Source: Microbacterium sp. cf332
GTDB lineage: Bacteria; Actinomycetota; Actinomycetes; Actinomycetales; Microbacteriaceae
Direction of reading: 5' to 3'
Assembly: GCF_900102175.1 (NCBI RefSeq)
Contig: NZ_FNKN01000002.1
Coordinates: 840,314 to 904,313 of the forward strand
DNA: 64,000 nucleotides
Positions within the stretch are counted from its first letter, which is position 1, and each line of letters opens with the position of its first letter. Below are positions 8,076 through 18,495 of this stretch, in pieces. Below the pieces are notes generated by a model. The model saw only the letters and a list, made by a program, of their open reading frames with translations. It searched no databases and was not told where the DNA came from. The translations under genes were made by a program, and so were the position numbers.

Positions 8076-9089
8076 ATGACGCGTCATCGACCGACCATCC
8101 ACGACGTCGCGGAGCGGGCCGGGGTCTCGGTGTCGACCGTCTCGAAAGCGGTCAACGGCCGGTACGGCGTCGCGACGGCCACGGTCGACGCGGTGATGGC
8201 GGCGGTGGCCGAGCTCGGCTACGAATCGAGCCTCATCGCGAGCAGCATGCGATCGCGGACCACGGGGGTCATCGGTGTTCTCGTCGCCGACTTCGAGCCG
8301 TTCAGCGCCGAGATCCTGAAAGGCGTCGGCGAGGCGTTGCGCGACACCAGCTACGACCTGCTCGCGTACTCGGGCTCGCGCGGCGACGAGGAGGGGTGGG
8401 AGCGCCGGTCGCTGTCACGTCTGAGCGGCACGCTGATCGACGGCGCGATCATGGTCACCCCCACCGTGGTCCGGGCGAGCGCCGATGTGCCGCTCGTCGC
8501 GATCGACCCGCACACCGGGCCCGCCGACGTGCCGATCGTCGAGAGCGACAGCTACGGGGGAGCACGCGAGGCGACGGCGTACCTGATCGGCCTCGGGCAC
8601 ACCCGCATCGGCTACATCGCCGGGCGCGCCGACCTGCGGTCGTCCATCGCGCGGGATGCCGGCTACCGGCGCGCGCTCGCGGACGCCGGCATCCCGTTCG
8701 ATCCATCGCATGTCGGCGCGGGGCGCTATCGCGAGGCGACGGTGCGGGAGGTCGCGATCGAGATGCTGTCGGCACCGAGCCGGCCGACGGCGGTGTTCGC
8801 GGCGAACGACGTCTCGGCGATCGCCATCCTGCAGGTCGCGGCGGAACTCCGCCTCGAGGTGCCCCGCGATCTGTCGATCGTCGGCTTCGACGACATCCCC
8901 GAGGCGACGCGGCTGCCGGTGCCCCTCACGACGGTGCGACAGCCGATGGGCCGGCTGGGAGCCGCCGCCGTGCAGATGCTCCTCGCGCTGATGCGTGGCG
9001 AGACTCCGCCGACGACCCACCTGCGGCTGCCGACGAAGCTCGTCGCGCGCCAGACCACGGCCCCGCCGCGGCTGCACGCCGGCGGGTGA
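8076..9089 (+). CDS. LacI-family transcriptional regulator
   Basis: A 337-aa repressor. The N-terminal helix-turn-helix and hinge (TIHDVAERAGVSVSTVSKAV) are followed by a periplasmic-binding-protein-like effector domain with the usual GLGHTRIGYIAG and PRDLSIVGFDDIPEA motifs. The start ATG 8076 lies 6 nt after a TAGCAT -10 box, which suggests leaderless transcription. It is divergent from the sugar ABC/GH3 operon and is its probable local, sugar-responsive repressor. Autoregulation through the palindrome at 8036 is likely. Confidence 0.94.
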   Translation: MTRHRPTIHDVAERAGVSVSTVSKAVNGRYGVATATVDAVMAAVAELGYESSLIASSMRSRTTGVIGVLVADFEPFSAEILKGVGEALRDTSYDLLAYSGSRGDEEGWERRSLSRLSGTLIDGAIMVTPTVVRASADVPLVAIDPHTGPADVPIVESDSYGGAREATAYLIGLGHTRIGYIAGRADLRSSIARDAGYRRALADAGIPFDPSHVGAGRYREATVREVAIEMLSAPSRPTAVFAANDVSAIAILQVAAELRLEVPRDLSIVGFDDIPEATRLPVPLTTVRQPMGRLGAAAVQMLLALMRGETPPTTHLRLPTKLVARQTTAPPRLHAGG

Positions 9090-9125
9090 GGGGCATCCGG
9101 CTGCCATGCGCCCTAGGCTGTGAGC

Positions 9126-9731
9126 GTGCTGCTGAGTGATCGCGACATCCGTGCCGGAATCGACGAGGGGCGCATCGGCCTCGATCCGTGGGATGCCTCG
9201 ATGGTGCAGCCCTCGAGCGTCGACGTCCGCCTCGATCGGTACTTCCGGCTGTTCGACAACCACAAGTACCCCTTCATCGACCCGGCGCAGGACCAGCCCG
9301 AGCTGACGCGGCTCATCGAGGTCGAGCCCGACCAGCCGTTCATCCTGCATCCGGGCGAGTTCGCGCTGGGCTCGACCTTCGAGCAGGTGCGGCTCGGCGA
9401 CGACGTCGCGGCCCGGCTCGAGGGCAAGTCCTCGCTCGGACGTCTCGGGCTCATCACGCACTCGACGGCGGGCTTCATCGACCCCGGTTTCGGCGGGCAC
9501 GTCACGCTCGAGCTCGCGAACGTCGCGACGCTGCCCATCAAGCTCTGGCCGGGCATGAAGATCGGGCAGCTGTGCTTCTTCCGGCTCACCTCGGCCAGCG
9601 AGAATCCCTACGGCTCGGGGCCCTACGGCAACCGCTACCAGGGTCAGCGCGGGCCGACGGCGTCGCGGTCGTTCCAGAACTTCCACCGCACCGATGTGGG
9701 CGGCAGCGACGCGGGGGCGCGGGGCGCCTGA
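9126..9731 (+). CDS. dcd: dCTP deaminase (probably bifunctional dCTP deaminase/dUTPase)
   Basis: A 201-aa enzyme of the Dcd/dUTPase trimeric fold that converts dCTP to dUTP, or directly to dUMP in the bifunctional actinobacterial form. It supplies thymidylate precursors. Motifs seen are [31 protein letters not shown] and the catalytic-Glu region [15 protein letters not shown], ending with the C-terminal [14 protein letters not shown] lid. I chose GTG 9126, since MLLSDRDI is the family's usual start and a TAGGCT -10 box ends 6 nt before it; GTG 9120 would add two residues. Confidence 0.95.
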   Translation: MLLSDRDIRAGIDEGRIGLDPWDASMVQPSSVDVRLDRYFRLFDNHKYPFIDPAQDQPELTRLIEVEPDQPFILHPGEFALGSTFEQVRLGDDVAARLEGKSSLGRLGLITHSTAGFIDPGFGGHVTLELANVATLPIKLWPGMKIGQLCFFRLTSASENPYGSGPYGNRYQGQRGPTASRSFQNFHRTDVGGSDAGARGA

Positions 9732-9745
9732 CGCCGGGAACGCGC

Positions 9746-9775
9746 TCGACCCCGAGGAGAGTTCCCCGGGGTCGA
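9746..9775. terminator. Hairpin between convergent dcd and the MarR-like gene
   Basis: TCGACCCCG (9746-9754) pairs perfectly with CGGGGTCGA (9767-9775) around a 12-nt loop. It sits between two convergent stop codons, so it may terminate both transcripts. There is no long T run, as is common in high-GC actinomycetes. Confidence 0.65.
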
Positions 9776-9795
9776 ACATGGGTGGATGCGGTGGG

Positions 9796-10437
9796 TCAGG
9801 CGGCGTCGCGACCCGCCTGGAATCCGGCGGTGAAGCCGCGCTCAAAGGCGCGCTCGCCGCGGTGACGCGGGTGCTCGCCGTGCGGGTGCTCGCCGCGGTG
9901 TGCGCCGTGCTCGGGACCGAAGCCCGCGCGGAAGCCGCCGAACCCGCCGAAGCGATGGCCGAAGCCGCGGCCGGGGCCGAAGCCGTGGCGTCCGCGGGGT
10001 CCACACGCGCGCGGCGCATTCTCGTCCCAGCCGAGCGCTCGTGCGATCTTCTCGAGTGAGGCGACCGTCGTGGCGAAGTCCGCGTCCGAGACCGCGCCGC
10101 TCGCGCGGCCCCGCACCTCGCTGACGAGACCGTGGATGCGGTCGCGCTCGCGGCGCCCGTCTTCGGTGGCGACCCAGCGGCCGTCGGCCTCGGTCGCCCA
10201 TCCGCGGGCGGCGAGGGCTCGGACGCGCTTGCCACCGCGCTGCACCCGCTCGTCGAGGCCGGGCATGCTGCGCTCGCCCGTCAGGACGTTGAGCACGCCC
10301 CAGTCGCGGCGGTCGAGGCCCTCGTCGGCCAGCACGCGAGCGAGCTCGGCGCCGAAGGCGGAATGGGCCGCGCGCATCCAGAAGCGCAGCGAGCGGTCGG
10401 GGGTGGTGTTCTGCGATGTCGTGTCGTGGGTGTTCAT
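9796..10437 (-). CDS. MarR-like winged-helix protein with His/Gly-rich C-terminus
   Basis: A 213-aa protein. Residues about 15-115 resemble a MarR/PadR-type winged helix (FWMRAAHSAFGAELARVL, then DWGVLNVLTGE, VRALAARGWATEADGRWVAT). The last 75 residues are rich in Gly, His, Phe and Arg (GFGHRFGGFGGFRAGFGPEH and a series of HPHGEHPRH-like groups). Start ATG 10437 has GAGAGGAA upstream. It is divergent from a second MarR protein across a short palindromic region. The His-rich tail might bind metal or just be a low-complexity linker; I cannot decide. Expect cytosolic DNA binding. Confidence 0.75.
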   Translation of the reverse strand: MNTHDTTSQNTTPDRSLRFWMRAAHSAFGAELARVLADEGLDRRDWGVLNVLTGERSMPGLDERVQRGGKRVRALAARGWATEADGRWVATEDGRRERDRIHGLVSEVRGRASGAVSDADFATTVASLEKIARALGWDENAPRACGPRGRHGFGPGRGFGHRFGGFGGFRAGFGPEHGAHRGEHPHGEHPRHRGERAFERGFTAGFQAGRDAA

Positions 10438-10485
10438 GGTGTTCCTCTCGTGGGCCGGGCGTTCCGGCTACGAATGTATGTTGTT

Positions 10486-10526
10486 TAGCATGTACATGCA
10501 CTATGACATGGGATAGTGGTGCATGT
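10486..10526. promoter_or_regulatory. Palindromic operator cluster between two MarR-like genes
   Basis: GCATGTACATGC (10488-10499) is a perfect 12-bp palindrome. It overlaps a longer imperfect inverted repeat, CATGCACTAT / ATAGTG-G-TGCATG (about 10496-10526), and another GCATGTA follows at 10533. The AT-rich, ATGCAT-like repeats stand out from the surrounding GC-rich DNA and are what a MarR dimer would bind. They are placed to control both divergent genes. Confidence 0.7.
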
Positions 10527-11110
10527 CAAGTCGCATGTATTCTCGGAGCATGCCTGCTGCCGACGATGCCCAGATCGACGCGATCGCCGAGGCCCTGTCA
10601 CGTCTTCGCGGCTTGCGCCGCGTCGGTCCCGGTCCCGACGGGCAGATCCACCGAGGCCCGCACGACGGACCGCCGCATCGCCACGCGGGTGGCCATGGAC
10701 CGTTCGGCGCCCACGACGGCCGTGGCCCGTTCGGGTCCTCCGCCGTCCCCGGCGACGGGCGCGGACGGATGGCGGGACTGGCGCGCCTGCGCATGCTCGA
10801 GGCGCTCGTCGCGGCATCCGATCCGCTGAGCGTCAGCGAGATCGGCGAGGCTATCGGCGTCGATCAGCCGCGCGCGTCGCGTCTCGTGCAACAGGCCGTC
10901 GAGCTCGAGCTCGTCCGCCGCGAGGCCGACCCCGACGACGCCCGACGCACCCGCATCGCATTGACCGATGCCGGCCGCCGTTTCGCCCAGGGAGTGCGCG
11001 GCGAACGTCGCGCGGCGCTCGGAGGCGCCCTCGCCGACTTCTCCGATGGCGAGCGCGCCGAGCTCGCTCGGCTGCTCGCCAAGCTCGCCGACGCCTGGCC
11101 GCCCCGCTGA
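10523..11110 (+). CDS. MarR-family winged-helix regulator with His/Gly-rich insert
   Basis: A 195-aa protein. An N-terminal helix (DDAQIDAIAEALSRLRGLRR) is followed by a His/Gly/Pro-rich segment (about residues 38-75) and then a typical MarR winged helix. The recognition region is LSVSEIGEAIGVDQPRASRL and the wing is RREADPDDARRTRIALT. Starts at ATG 10523, 10535 or 10550 are all possible; 10550 gives MPAADDAQ and would leave all the operator repeats upstream. Divergent from another His/Gly-rich MarR-like gene, an unusual pairing. Ligand unknown. Confidence 0.85.
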   Translation: MSSRMYSRSMPAADDAQIDAIAEALSRLRGLRRVGPGPDGQIHRGPHDGPPHRHAGGHGPFGAHDGRGPFGSSAVPGDGRGRMAGLARLRMLEALVAASDPLSVSEIGEAIGVDQPRASRLVQQAVELELVRREADPDDARRTRIALTDAGRRFAQGVRGERRAALGGALADFSDGERAELARLLAKLADAWPPR

Positions 11111-11188
11111 GCGATACCCGCTCCGCCGCCCGGGTGCAAGCCGCGACCATCGCTTGGCGTTGCGGGGGTACCCTGTCACCCTGGTTCG

Positions 11189-12856
11189 GTGAGCACCGAG
11201 AATCAGCCCTCCCCCGCAGAACGCATCGCCGCGGTGTCGACCCCGGGCACGATCGCCCGCTGGGTGTTCTGGCCCGCGGCGGTCGTCATCGTCGGCTTCA
11301 GCGCCTTCGCGATCATCTTCCCGACGACCGCCGAGACGTTCTTCGGCGCGATCCAGACATCGATCGTCGACTCGTTCAACTGGTACTACGTCCTGATCGC
11401 GGCGTTCTTCGTCGGCTTCGCCCTCTTCGTCGGCTTCAGCCGCTTCGGCGACATCAAGCTCGGTCGTGACGACGACGAGCCCGAGTTCTCGACGGCATCC
11501 TGGTTCTCGCTGCTGTTCGCGGCGGGCATGGGCATCGGACTGGTCTTCTACGGGGTCAGCGAGCCGCTCAGCCACTTCGTCGACCCCCGGCCGGGCGTCA
11601 CGGGCACCGAGCAGCAGCTCGCCCAGGGGGCGCTGACGCAGACCTACCTGCACTGGGGCGTCCACGCCTGGGCGATGTACGTCGTCGTCGGGCTCGCCCT
11701 CGCCTACGCGATCCACCGCCGTCGCCGCCCGATCTCGATCCGCTGGGCACTCGAGCCCCTGCTCGGCAATCGTGTGCGCGGCGCCACGGGCAACGTCATC
11801 GACGCCGTCGCGCTCGTCGGCACGCTGTTCGGCGTCGCGACGTCGCTGGGACTCGGCGTGATGCAGATGGGCGCCGGGCTGGAATTCATCGGCCTGCCCG
11901 AGATGAACGACCTCACCCTCATCGGCCTGATCGCGATCATCTCGGTGTTCGTGCTGTTCTCGGTGCTCTCGGGTGTCGCGAAGGGCATGAAGTGGCTGTC
12001 GAACTTCAACCTCATCGTGGCCGGCCTGCTGCTGCTCTTCCTGCTCTTCGTCGGACCCACCCAGTTCCTGCTGCGCGAGTGGGTGCAGTCGATCGGTGCC
12101 TACATCCAGGACTTCGTCGGCCTGTCGTTCACCGTCAGCGCCCTGCAGGGCGTGGCCGGTGAGGAGTGGCAGGCGCAGTGGACCTCGTTCTACTGGGGCT
12201 GGTGGATCTCGTGGGCGCCCTTCGTGGGCATCTTCATCGCTCGTGTGAGCAAGGGGCGCACGGTCCGCCAGTTCGTCGCCGGCGTGCTGCTGGTGCCGAC
12301 GCTGATCGGCATCCTGTGGTTCGCCGTGCTCGGCGGCTCGGCTCTGTACCGCGAGCTCGAACGACCGGGCTCGATGCTCGCCGCGGACGGCACGGTCGAC
12401 CTGCAGGGCGCGCTGTTCCAGCTCCTCCAAGGGCTTCCGGCCGGTGGCGTGCTGACCATCGGCGCGATCGTGCTCATCGCGGTCTTCTTCATCACCTCCG
12501 CCGACTCGGGAGCCCTCGTCATGGGCATGATCGCGACCGGCGGCAACCCCGAGCCGCCGCGGTGGGTGCGCACCTTCTTCGTCGTCATCACCGCGACCCT
12601 GGCGAGCGCACTGCTCGTGGCAGGCGGTCTGCAGGCGCTGCAGACGGCAGCGATCCTCATCGCGCTGCCGTTCTCGATCGTCATGCTGCTGATGTGCTGG
12701 TCGACGGTGCTGGCGTTCCAGCGCGAACGCCGTGCCTACGCGCGAGCGGAGCGGGCGCAGTTCATCGAGGGCATCGGCGACCACTACGGGCTCGAGGTCG
12801 AGGAGCCCAACGAGCGCGGGGTGCGCTTCCCGTGGATCGGGGGCAGGCGCGGCTGA
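11189..12856 (+). CDS. BCCT-family transporter (betaine/choline/carnitine type)
   Basis: A 555-aa membrane carrier with about twelve transmembrane helices. The family signatures are GMGIGLVFYGVSEPLSHF and the aromatic box YWGWWISWAPFVGIFIARVS, where quaternary-ammonium substrates bind. It is expected to take up glycine betaine, choline or a relative with Na+ or H+, mostly for osmoprotection. The short charged C-terminal tail (RAERAQFIEGIGDHYGLEVE) could act in osmosensing as in BetP, but that is inference. Starts at GTG 11189. A strong hairpin follows at 12874. Confidence 0.95.
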   Translation: MSTENQPSPAERIAAVSTPGTIARWVFWPAAVVIVGFSAFAIIFPTTAETFFGAIQTSIVDSFNWYYVLIAAFFVGFALFVGFSRFGDIKLGRDDDEPEFSTASWFSLLFAAGMGIGLVFYGVSEPLSHFVDPRPGVTGTEQQLAQGALTQTYLHWGVHAWAMYVVVGLALAYAIHRRRRPISIRWALEPLLGNRVRGATGNVIDAVALVGTLFGVATSLGLGVMQMGAGLEFIGLPEMNDLTLIGLIAIISVFVLFSVLSGVAKGMKWLSNFNLIVAGLLLLFLLFVGPTQFLLREWVQSIGAYIQDFVGLSFTVSALQGVAGEEWQAQWTSFYWGWWISWAPFVGIFIARVSKGRTVRQFVAGVLLVPTLIGILWFAVLGGSALYRELERPGSMLAADGTVDLQGALFQLLQGLPAGGVLTIGAIVLIAVFFITSADSGALVMGMIATGGNPEPPRWVRTFFVVITATLASALLVAGGLQALQTAAILIALPFSIVMLLMCWSTVLAFQRERRAYARAERAQFIEGIGDHYGLEVEEPNERGVRFPWIGGRRG

Positions 12857-12873
12857 CCTCCCTGAGACGCGTC

Positions 12874-12904
12874 GAAGGCGCCGGACCGCCCGTCCGGCGC
12901 CTTC
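12874..12904 (+). terminator. Strong terminator hairpin after the BCCT gene
   Basis: A perfect 13-bp stem, GAAGGCGCCGGAC / GTCCGGCGCCTTC, with a 5-nt loop lies 17 nt after the transporter stop codon. The -10 box of the next gene (TACGCT, 12909-12914) follows right after it. Confidence 0.8.
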
Positions 12905-12920
12905 GTCGTACGCTGGGCGG

Positions 12921-13367
12921 ATGCCTCCGCTATCGTTCGCCCGCCTCGCCGATGTTCCCGCCGAAACGCTCTACCGCATCCTCTGGCTGCGTGTGAGCGT
13001 CTTCGTGGTCGAGCAGGCTGCGGCGTATCCCGAGCTCGACGGCCGTGACATCGAGCCCGACACCGAGCTGTTCTGGGTCGAGGAGGACGGCCGGGTGCTC
13101 GCCACGCTGCGCCTGCTTCGCGACGCGGACGGCGCCGCCCGCATCGGACGCGTCGCGACCGCTGCCGATGCACGCGGAAGGGGTCTGTCCGCCCTCCTCA
13201 TGCGTGCGGCGGTCCAACGCGCGGGTGAGCGCTGGCCCGGAGTCGCGATCGATCTGGATGCGCAGAAGCATCTCGCGGAATGGTACGCCCGCTTCGGTTT
13301 CGAGATCAGCGGGCCGGAGTTCTCGGAGGACGACATCCCGCACGTCCCGATGCGTCGCGCCGCCTGA
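12921..13367 (+). CDS. GNAT N-acetyltransferase, ElaA type
   Basis: A 148-aa acetyltransferase of the GNAT fold. It opens with LYRILWLRVSVFVVEQ, the ElaA-type start. The acetyl-CoA loop is RVATAADARGRGLSALLM (R/Q-x-x-G-x-G/A pattern), and a C-terminal WYARFGFEISGPEF stretch completes the fold. The substrate is unknown. Start ATG 12921 is 6 nt after TACGCT, suggesting a leaderless mRNA; a longer frame from 12732 overlaps the transporter and has no support. Its stop is only 5 nt from the stop of the convergent MFS gene. Confidence 0.9.
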   Translation: MPPLSFARLADVPAETLYRILWLRVSVFVVEQAAAYPELDGRDIEPDTELFWVEEDGRVLATLRLLRDADGAARIGRVATAADARGRGLSALLMRAAVQRAGERWPGVAIDLDAQKHLAEWYARFGFEISGPEFSEDDIPHVPMRRAA

Positions 13368-13372
13368 GGCGG

Positions 13373-14827
13373 TCAGCGGATGCCGGCCTGCTTCGGCAGC
13401 CGCACGAACAGCAGCAGCACGAGCCCGAGCAGGAGAACGACGGCGAGCCCGAGCACGCCCCAGATGATGCTGCCGAACCAGGCGATGAACAGTGCCCACA
13501 TCGCGGGCGAGAGGAAGCTGGCGACGCGGCCGGTCGTGGCGTAGAGACCGAAGATCTCGCCCTGCATGCCCGGAGGAGTCACGCGGGCGAGAAGCGACCG
13601 GCTCGCGGCCTGCGCGGGGCCGACGCACGCCGAGAGGATGAGCCCGGCGATCCAGAAGACCACCGACCCGGCGTCCTGCAGCACGAACAGCACCAGCGCG
13701 ATGCCGATGAGGCCCGAGAGCGTCGCGATGATCACCGCCCGGGCGCCGAACCGGTCGTCGAACCTACCGGCGACGATCGTGGATGCGCCGGCGACGAGGT
13801 TGGCGGCGATGCCGAACACCATCACCTCGGTCGTCGAGAAGCCGAAGGCCCGCGCGGCTAACACGCCGCCGAACGCGAAGACGCCCGCGAGGCCGTCGCG
13901 GTAGACAGCGCTCGCCAGCAGGAACCAGAAGGTCGGCCGCTCGGTCCGGTACAGGCGGGCGACGTCCGCGACGAGGCGGCCGTAGGCCTGGAAGAAGCCG
14001 ACGCGTTCGGAGGCGGGGGGCGCGGGGCGTTCGGGCACGTTCACGAGCAGCGGGATGGCGAAGACGATGGTCCACACGCCGCATCCGACCGCGATGAGGC
14101 GGTAGGCGAGTCCGCCGCTCGTGTCCATGCCGAACCAGTCGGCGAAGGTGAGGACGACGACGAGCGCGAGCGCGATGATGCCGCCGATGTAGCCGAGCCC
14201 CCACCCCAGGCCGCTCACCCGGCCGATCGTGCGCGGGCTCGAGACCTCGACCAGCATCGCGTTGTAGTTGACCCCGGCGATCTCCGACACGACGGCACCG
14301 AGAGACAGGACGATCGCGCCGTACCAGAAGAAGGCGGGGTCGGCGAAGGTGAAGAAGAGCGCGAACTGCAGCAGCGCGAGGATGACCGTGAAGACGCCGA
14401 GCCAGCGCTTCTTCCGGCCCGACCGGTCGGCGGTCTGCCCCAGCACGGGAGCGAGCAGCAGGATCAGGATGCCGGCCGCGGTCGACGCGACGCCGTATCC
14501 GCTGGCGAGCTCCGCGATGGCTGCCTCCTTCACCGGGTCCCTGTCGGCGAGTGCGGCGATGTCGGCGGGCAGGAACGCGTCGGAGACGAGGAAGAGCGAG
14601 GCGAAGACGAAGGTCAGGATGACCGAGTTGAACGGCTGCGTCGCCCAGTCCCAGAGCGCCCACGAGATGACGGTCTTGCGTGGCACCGCGCGGTCGTCGT
14701 CGTCCCGAGCCTGCACGTCGGCGATGCGGCCGAGGGCCTGCGTGCCGGCTGCGGTCGGCGGGGCGGCGACCCCCGGAACCGGCTGCGCAGCACGGTTCTC
14801 GCCGGAGGGGTTCGTCTCGGGTGACAT
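13373..14827 (-). CDS. MFS transporter, UMF1/Atg22-like
   Basis: A 484-aa membrane protein with about twelve helices. It follows the UMF1 (Atg22-like) pattern, with an early WALWDWATQPFNSVIL helix, loop DRSGRKKRW after helix 3, and C-terminal RSLLARVTPPGMQGEIFGLY. Such proteins export amino acids or small metabolites from vacuoles in yeast; the bacterial substrate is unknown. I chose ATG 14827 (MSPETNPS) since TAGCGT lies 7 nt before it, consistent with leaderless transcription. The N-terminal 50 residues are a disordered Pro/Ala-rich stretch. Confidence 0.88.
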   Translation of the reverse strand: MSPETNPSGENRAAQPVPGVAAPPTAAGTQALGRIADVQARDDDDRAVPRKTVISWALWDWATQPFNSVILTFVFASLFLVSDAFLPADIAALADRDPVKEAAIAELASGYGVASTAAGILILLLAPVLGQTADRSGRKKRWLGVFTVILALLQFALFFTFADPAFFWYGAIVLSLGAVVSEIAGVNYNAMLVEVSSPRTIGRVSGLGWGLGYIGGIIALALVVVLTFADWFGMDTSGGLAYRLIAVGCGVWTIVFAIPLLVNVPERPAPPASERVGFFQAYGRLVADVARLYRTERPTFWFLLASAVYRDGLAGVFAFGGVLAARAFGFSTTEVMVFGIAANLVAGASTIVAGRFDDRFGARAVIIATLSGLIGIALVLFVLQDAGSVVFWIAGLILSACVGPAQAASRSLLARVTPPGMQGEIFGLYATTGRVASFLSPAMWALFIAWFGSIIWGVLGLAVVLLLGLVLLLFVRLPKQAGIR

Positions 14828-14907
14828 GCCGGGCACGCTAGGACCTCTCCGTGAACACTCGGTGCCGCCGGTCGGCGGCCGTCGCATCGTCGCGACGGGG
14901 TCAGCGT

Positions 14908-14932
14908 AGCCGTCGCGCGGCGCGCGACGGCT
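14908..14932. terminator. Hairpin with T run between the MFS and OmpR genes
   Basis: AGCCGTCGCGC (14908-14918) and GCGCGACGGCT (14922-14932) form a perfect 11-bp stem with a 3-nt loop. GTTTT follows on the plus strand. It lies directly after the stop of the minus-strand response regulator and upstream of the MFS promoter, so it most likely ends the regulator transcript. Confidence 0.7.
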
Positions 14933-14936
14933 GTTT

Positions 14937-15656
14937 TCAGCCGCGGCGCGCGAAACGGTAGCCGATGCCGCGCACGGTCTCGATCCAGCGTCCGGTGCGT
15001 CCGTCGTCGCCGAGCTTGCGTCGGAGGTTCATCATGTGGACCTCGACGGCATGCAGATCGTGCCCGCTCACGTGCTCGCCGTGCGCACCGCTCTGGCGGC
15101 GCAGCATCAGCGCGATCCAGGCCTTCTCGATGACGTCGCCCGGTCGCTGCATGAGTGCCTGGAGGACGTCGAACTCCGAGCGGGTGAGGTCGAGCGCACG
15201 ACCGTCGAGTTCGGCCCGGCGCGATCCGGGGTTCAGCCGCAGTGCGCCGGCCTCGAGCCACGACGACGTCGAGGCCTCGTGGGGCTGGATGCTGCGCGGT
15301 CGCCGCATCAGGGCGTCGATGCGTGCGCGCAGCTCATAGGGCCGCCACGGTTTGACGACGTAGTCGTCGGCGCCGCTGCGGAACCCTTCGACCGTCGCGG
15401 TCTCGTCGTCGACCGCGCTGATGATCAGCACATAGCCGTCGTGGAAGGCGCGGATGCGGCGCACCGCCTCGAAGCCGTCGATGCCCGCGAGCTTGACGTC
15501 GACCGTGGTGAGGTCGGGTCGCAGGAGCCGCACGGCGTCGACGCCCGACGGGCCGTCGGCGAACGCATGGACGACGAACCCGTGCTGCTCGAGCGTCTGG
15601 GTGAGCAGGTTCCGAAGATCGTCGTCGTCCTCGATCACCACGACCGAACGCGTCAT
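14937..15656 (-). CDS. OmpR/PhoB-family response regulator (orphan)
   Basis: A 239-aa two-component regulator. The receiver domain has the acidic pocket EDDDD at residues 9-13, phospho-acceptor Asp53 (TTVDVKLAG) and the conserved Lys in VVKPWRP. The C-terminal winged helix has RSEFDVLQALMQRPGDVIEK and VRGIGYRFARR. No histidine kinase lies beside it. It is transcribed away from the dnaK regulatory region, which begins just upstream. The cognate signal is unknown. Confidence 0.93.
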   Translation of the reverse strand: MTRSVVVIEDDDDLRNLLTQTLEQHGFVVHAFADGPSGVDAVRLLRPDLTTVDVKLAGIDGFEAVRRIRAFHDGYVLIISAVDDETATVEGFRSGADDYVVKPWRPYELRARIDALMRRPRSIQPHEASTSSWLEAGALRLNPGSRRAELDGRALDLTRSEFDVLQALMQRPGDVIEKAWIALMLRRQSGAHGEHVSGHDLHAVEVHMMNLRRKLGDDGRTGRWIETVRGIGYRFARRG

Positions 15657-15740
15657 CGCCGTCTCCGGCCGCGCGGGAGCGCTCGACGACCAGCCGTCAC
15701 GGGCTCGAGGTCGACGAGGAGCGGGTTCGGGTTCACGCTT

Positions 15741-15761
15741 CTTGTCATCGGTGGACTCAAC
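15741..15761. promoter_or_regulatory. HAIR-like box 1 (weak)
   Basis: CTTGTCA-N7-ACTCAAC has the 7-7-7 layout of the HspR binding site CTTGAGT-N7-ACTCAAG. The right half matches at six of seven positions and the left half at only four. It lies about 120 nt upstream of the stronger box, so I treat it as possible only. Confidence 0.4.
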
Positions 15762-15862
15762 CTATAGTCCGCGCCTGGAAGGAGTCGATGATCCTCCCGT
15801 GATCGCGCTCAGGTTTTCCTCAAGGCGAGATCACACTTCGCGAATTTCGCCACCCCTGAGAA

Positions 15863-15883
15863 CTTGATATGACTCGACTCAAG
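15863..15883. promoter_or_regulatory. HAIR box 2 upstream of the dnaK promoter (HspR operator)
   Basis: CTTGATA-N7-ACTCAAG matches the HspR consensus CTTGAGT-N7-ACTCAAG at all but two left-half positions, and the right half is perfect. It ends 5 nt before the -35 hexamer. HspR bound with DnaK as co-repressor would keep the operon low until misfolded protein titrates DnaK. Confidence 0.85.
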
Positions 15884-15888
15884 TTCGT

Positions 15889-15915
15889 TTGACACTGTTC
15901 GGGGCGGGGGGTACA

Positions 15916-15917
<2 letters not shown>
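15889..15917 (+). promoter_or_regulatory. dnaK promoter (sigma-70 type)
   Basis: TTGACA (15889-15894) and TACAGT (15912-15917) are separated by 17 nt, a near-consensus housekeeping promoter. Such a strong basal promoter fits repression by HspR as the main control. Confidence 0.85.
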
Positions 15918-17858
<1,941 letters not shown>

Positions 17859-17860
17859 TC

Positions 17861-18484
17861 ATGACCGACAAGGACTTCGAAGAGCCGCACGGCGACGACG
17901 AGGTCCTCGGCGAGGAGGGGTCGGACGCGCAGGCGTCCGGCCCCGACGCGCACGGGGAGCCCGGAGCGTCGGACGCCGCGGACGATGCGGCCGCAGACGA
18001 GCTGACCATCGACGACATCCTCGGCGCGGCGCAGACCGACGAGGCCGCCGTCGCCGAGGCGCCGGCGGGCGACCACGACCTGCTGATCGACCTCAAGCGT
18101 GTGCAGGCGGAATACGCCAACTACCGCCGCCGCACCGAGGAGCAGCGCGAGGTCGAGATCGAGCGTGCCAAGGGCTCGGTGGCCAAGGGGCTGCTGCCCG
18201 TGCTCGACGACCTCGATCGTGCCGACAAGCACGGCGACCTCGTCGAGGGCACGCCGCTCGCGGCGATCGCCGACAAGCTGCGCGGCGTGGTCGCGCGTCT
18301 CGGCGTCGAGACCTACGGCGCCGCCGGCGACGCGTTCGACCCGCAGCAGCACGAGGCGATCTTCCAGGCGCCCACACCGGGTACGGCCGAGCCGACGATC
18401 CTCGAGGTCGTCGAGGTCGGCTACCGCCTCGGCAGCATCGAGCTGCGTCCGGCGAAGGTCGTCGTCGCCGTGCCGGCCGAATAG
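17861..18484 (+). CDS. grpE: Nucleotide exchange factor GrpE
   Basis: A 207-aa cochaperone that releases ADP from DnaK. The first 70 residues are acidic and Ala-rich with no clear fold. A coiled-coil dimer helix follows (DLKRVQAEYANYRRRTEEQR), then the beta domain with the family signature toward the end (RLGSIELRPAKVVVA). Start ATG 17861 is 2 nt after the dnaK stop, so translation is coupled. The gene is followed by a good AGGAGG site for dnaJ. Confidence 0.96.
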   Translation: MTDKDFEEPHGDDEVLGEEGSDAQASGPDAHGEPGASDAADDAAADELTIDDILGAAQTDEAAVAEAPAGDHDLLIDLKRVQAEYANYRRRTEEQREVEIERAKGSVAKGLLPVLDDLDRADKHGDLVEGTPLAAIADKLRGVVARLGVETYGAAGDAFDPQQHEAIFQAPTPGTAEPTILEVVEVGYRLGSIELRPAKVVVAVPAE

Positions 18485-18495
18485 GAGGCACTCAC

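Noticed and set aside
12732..13367. Longer GNAT protein starting inside the BCCT gene
   Set aside because: The extension overlaps the transporter out of frame and crosses a strong terminator; the start at 12921 has its own -10 box.
14937..15656. OmpR-type regulator as controller of the dnaK operon
   Set aside because: It is divergent from dnaK only by position. The HAIR boxes and linked hspR explain the control better.
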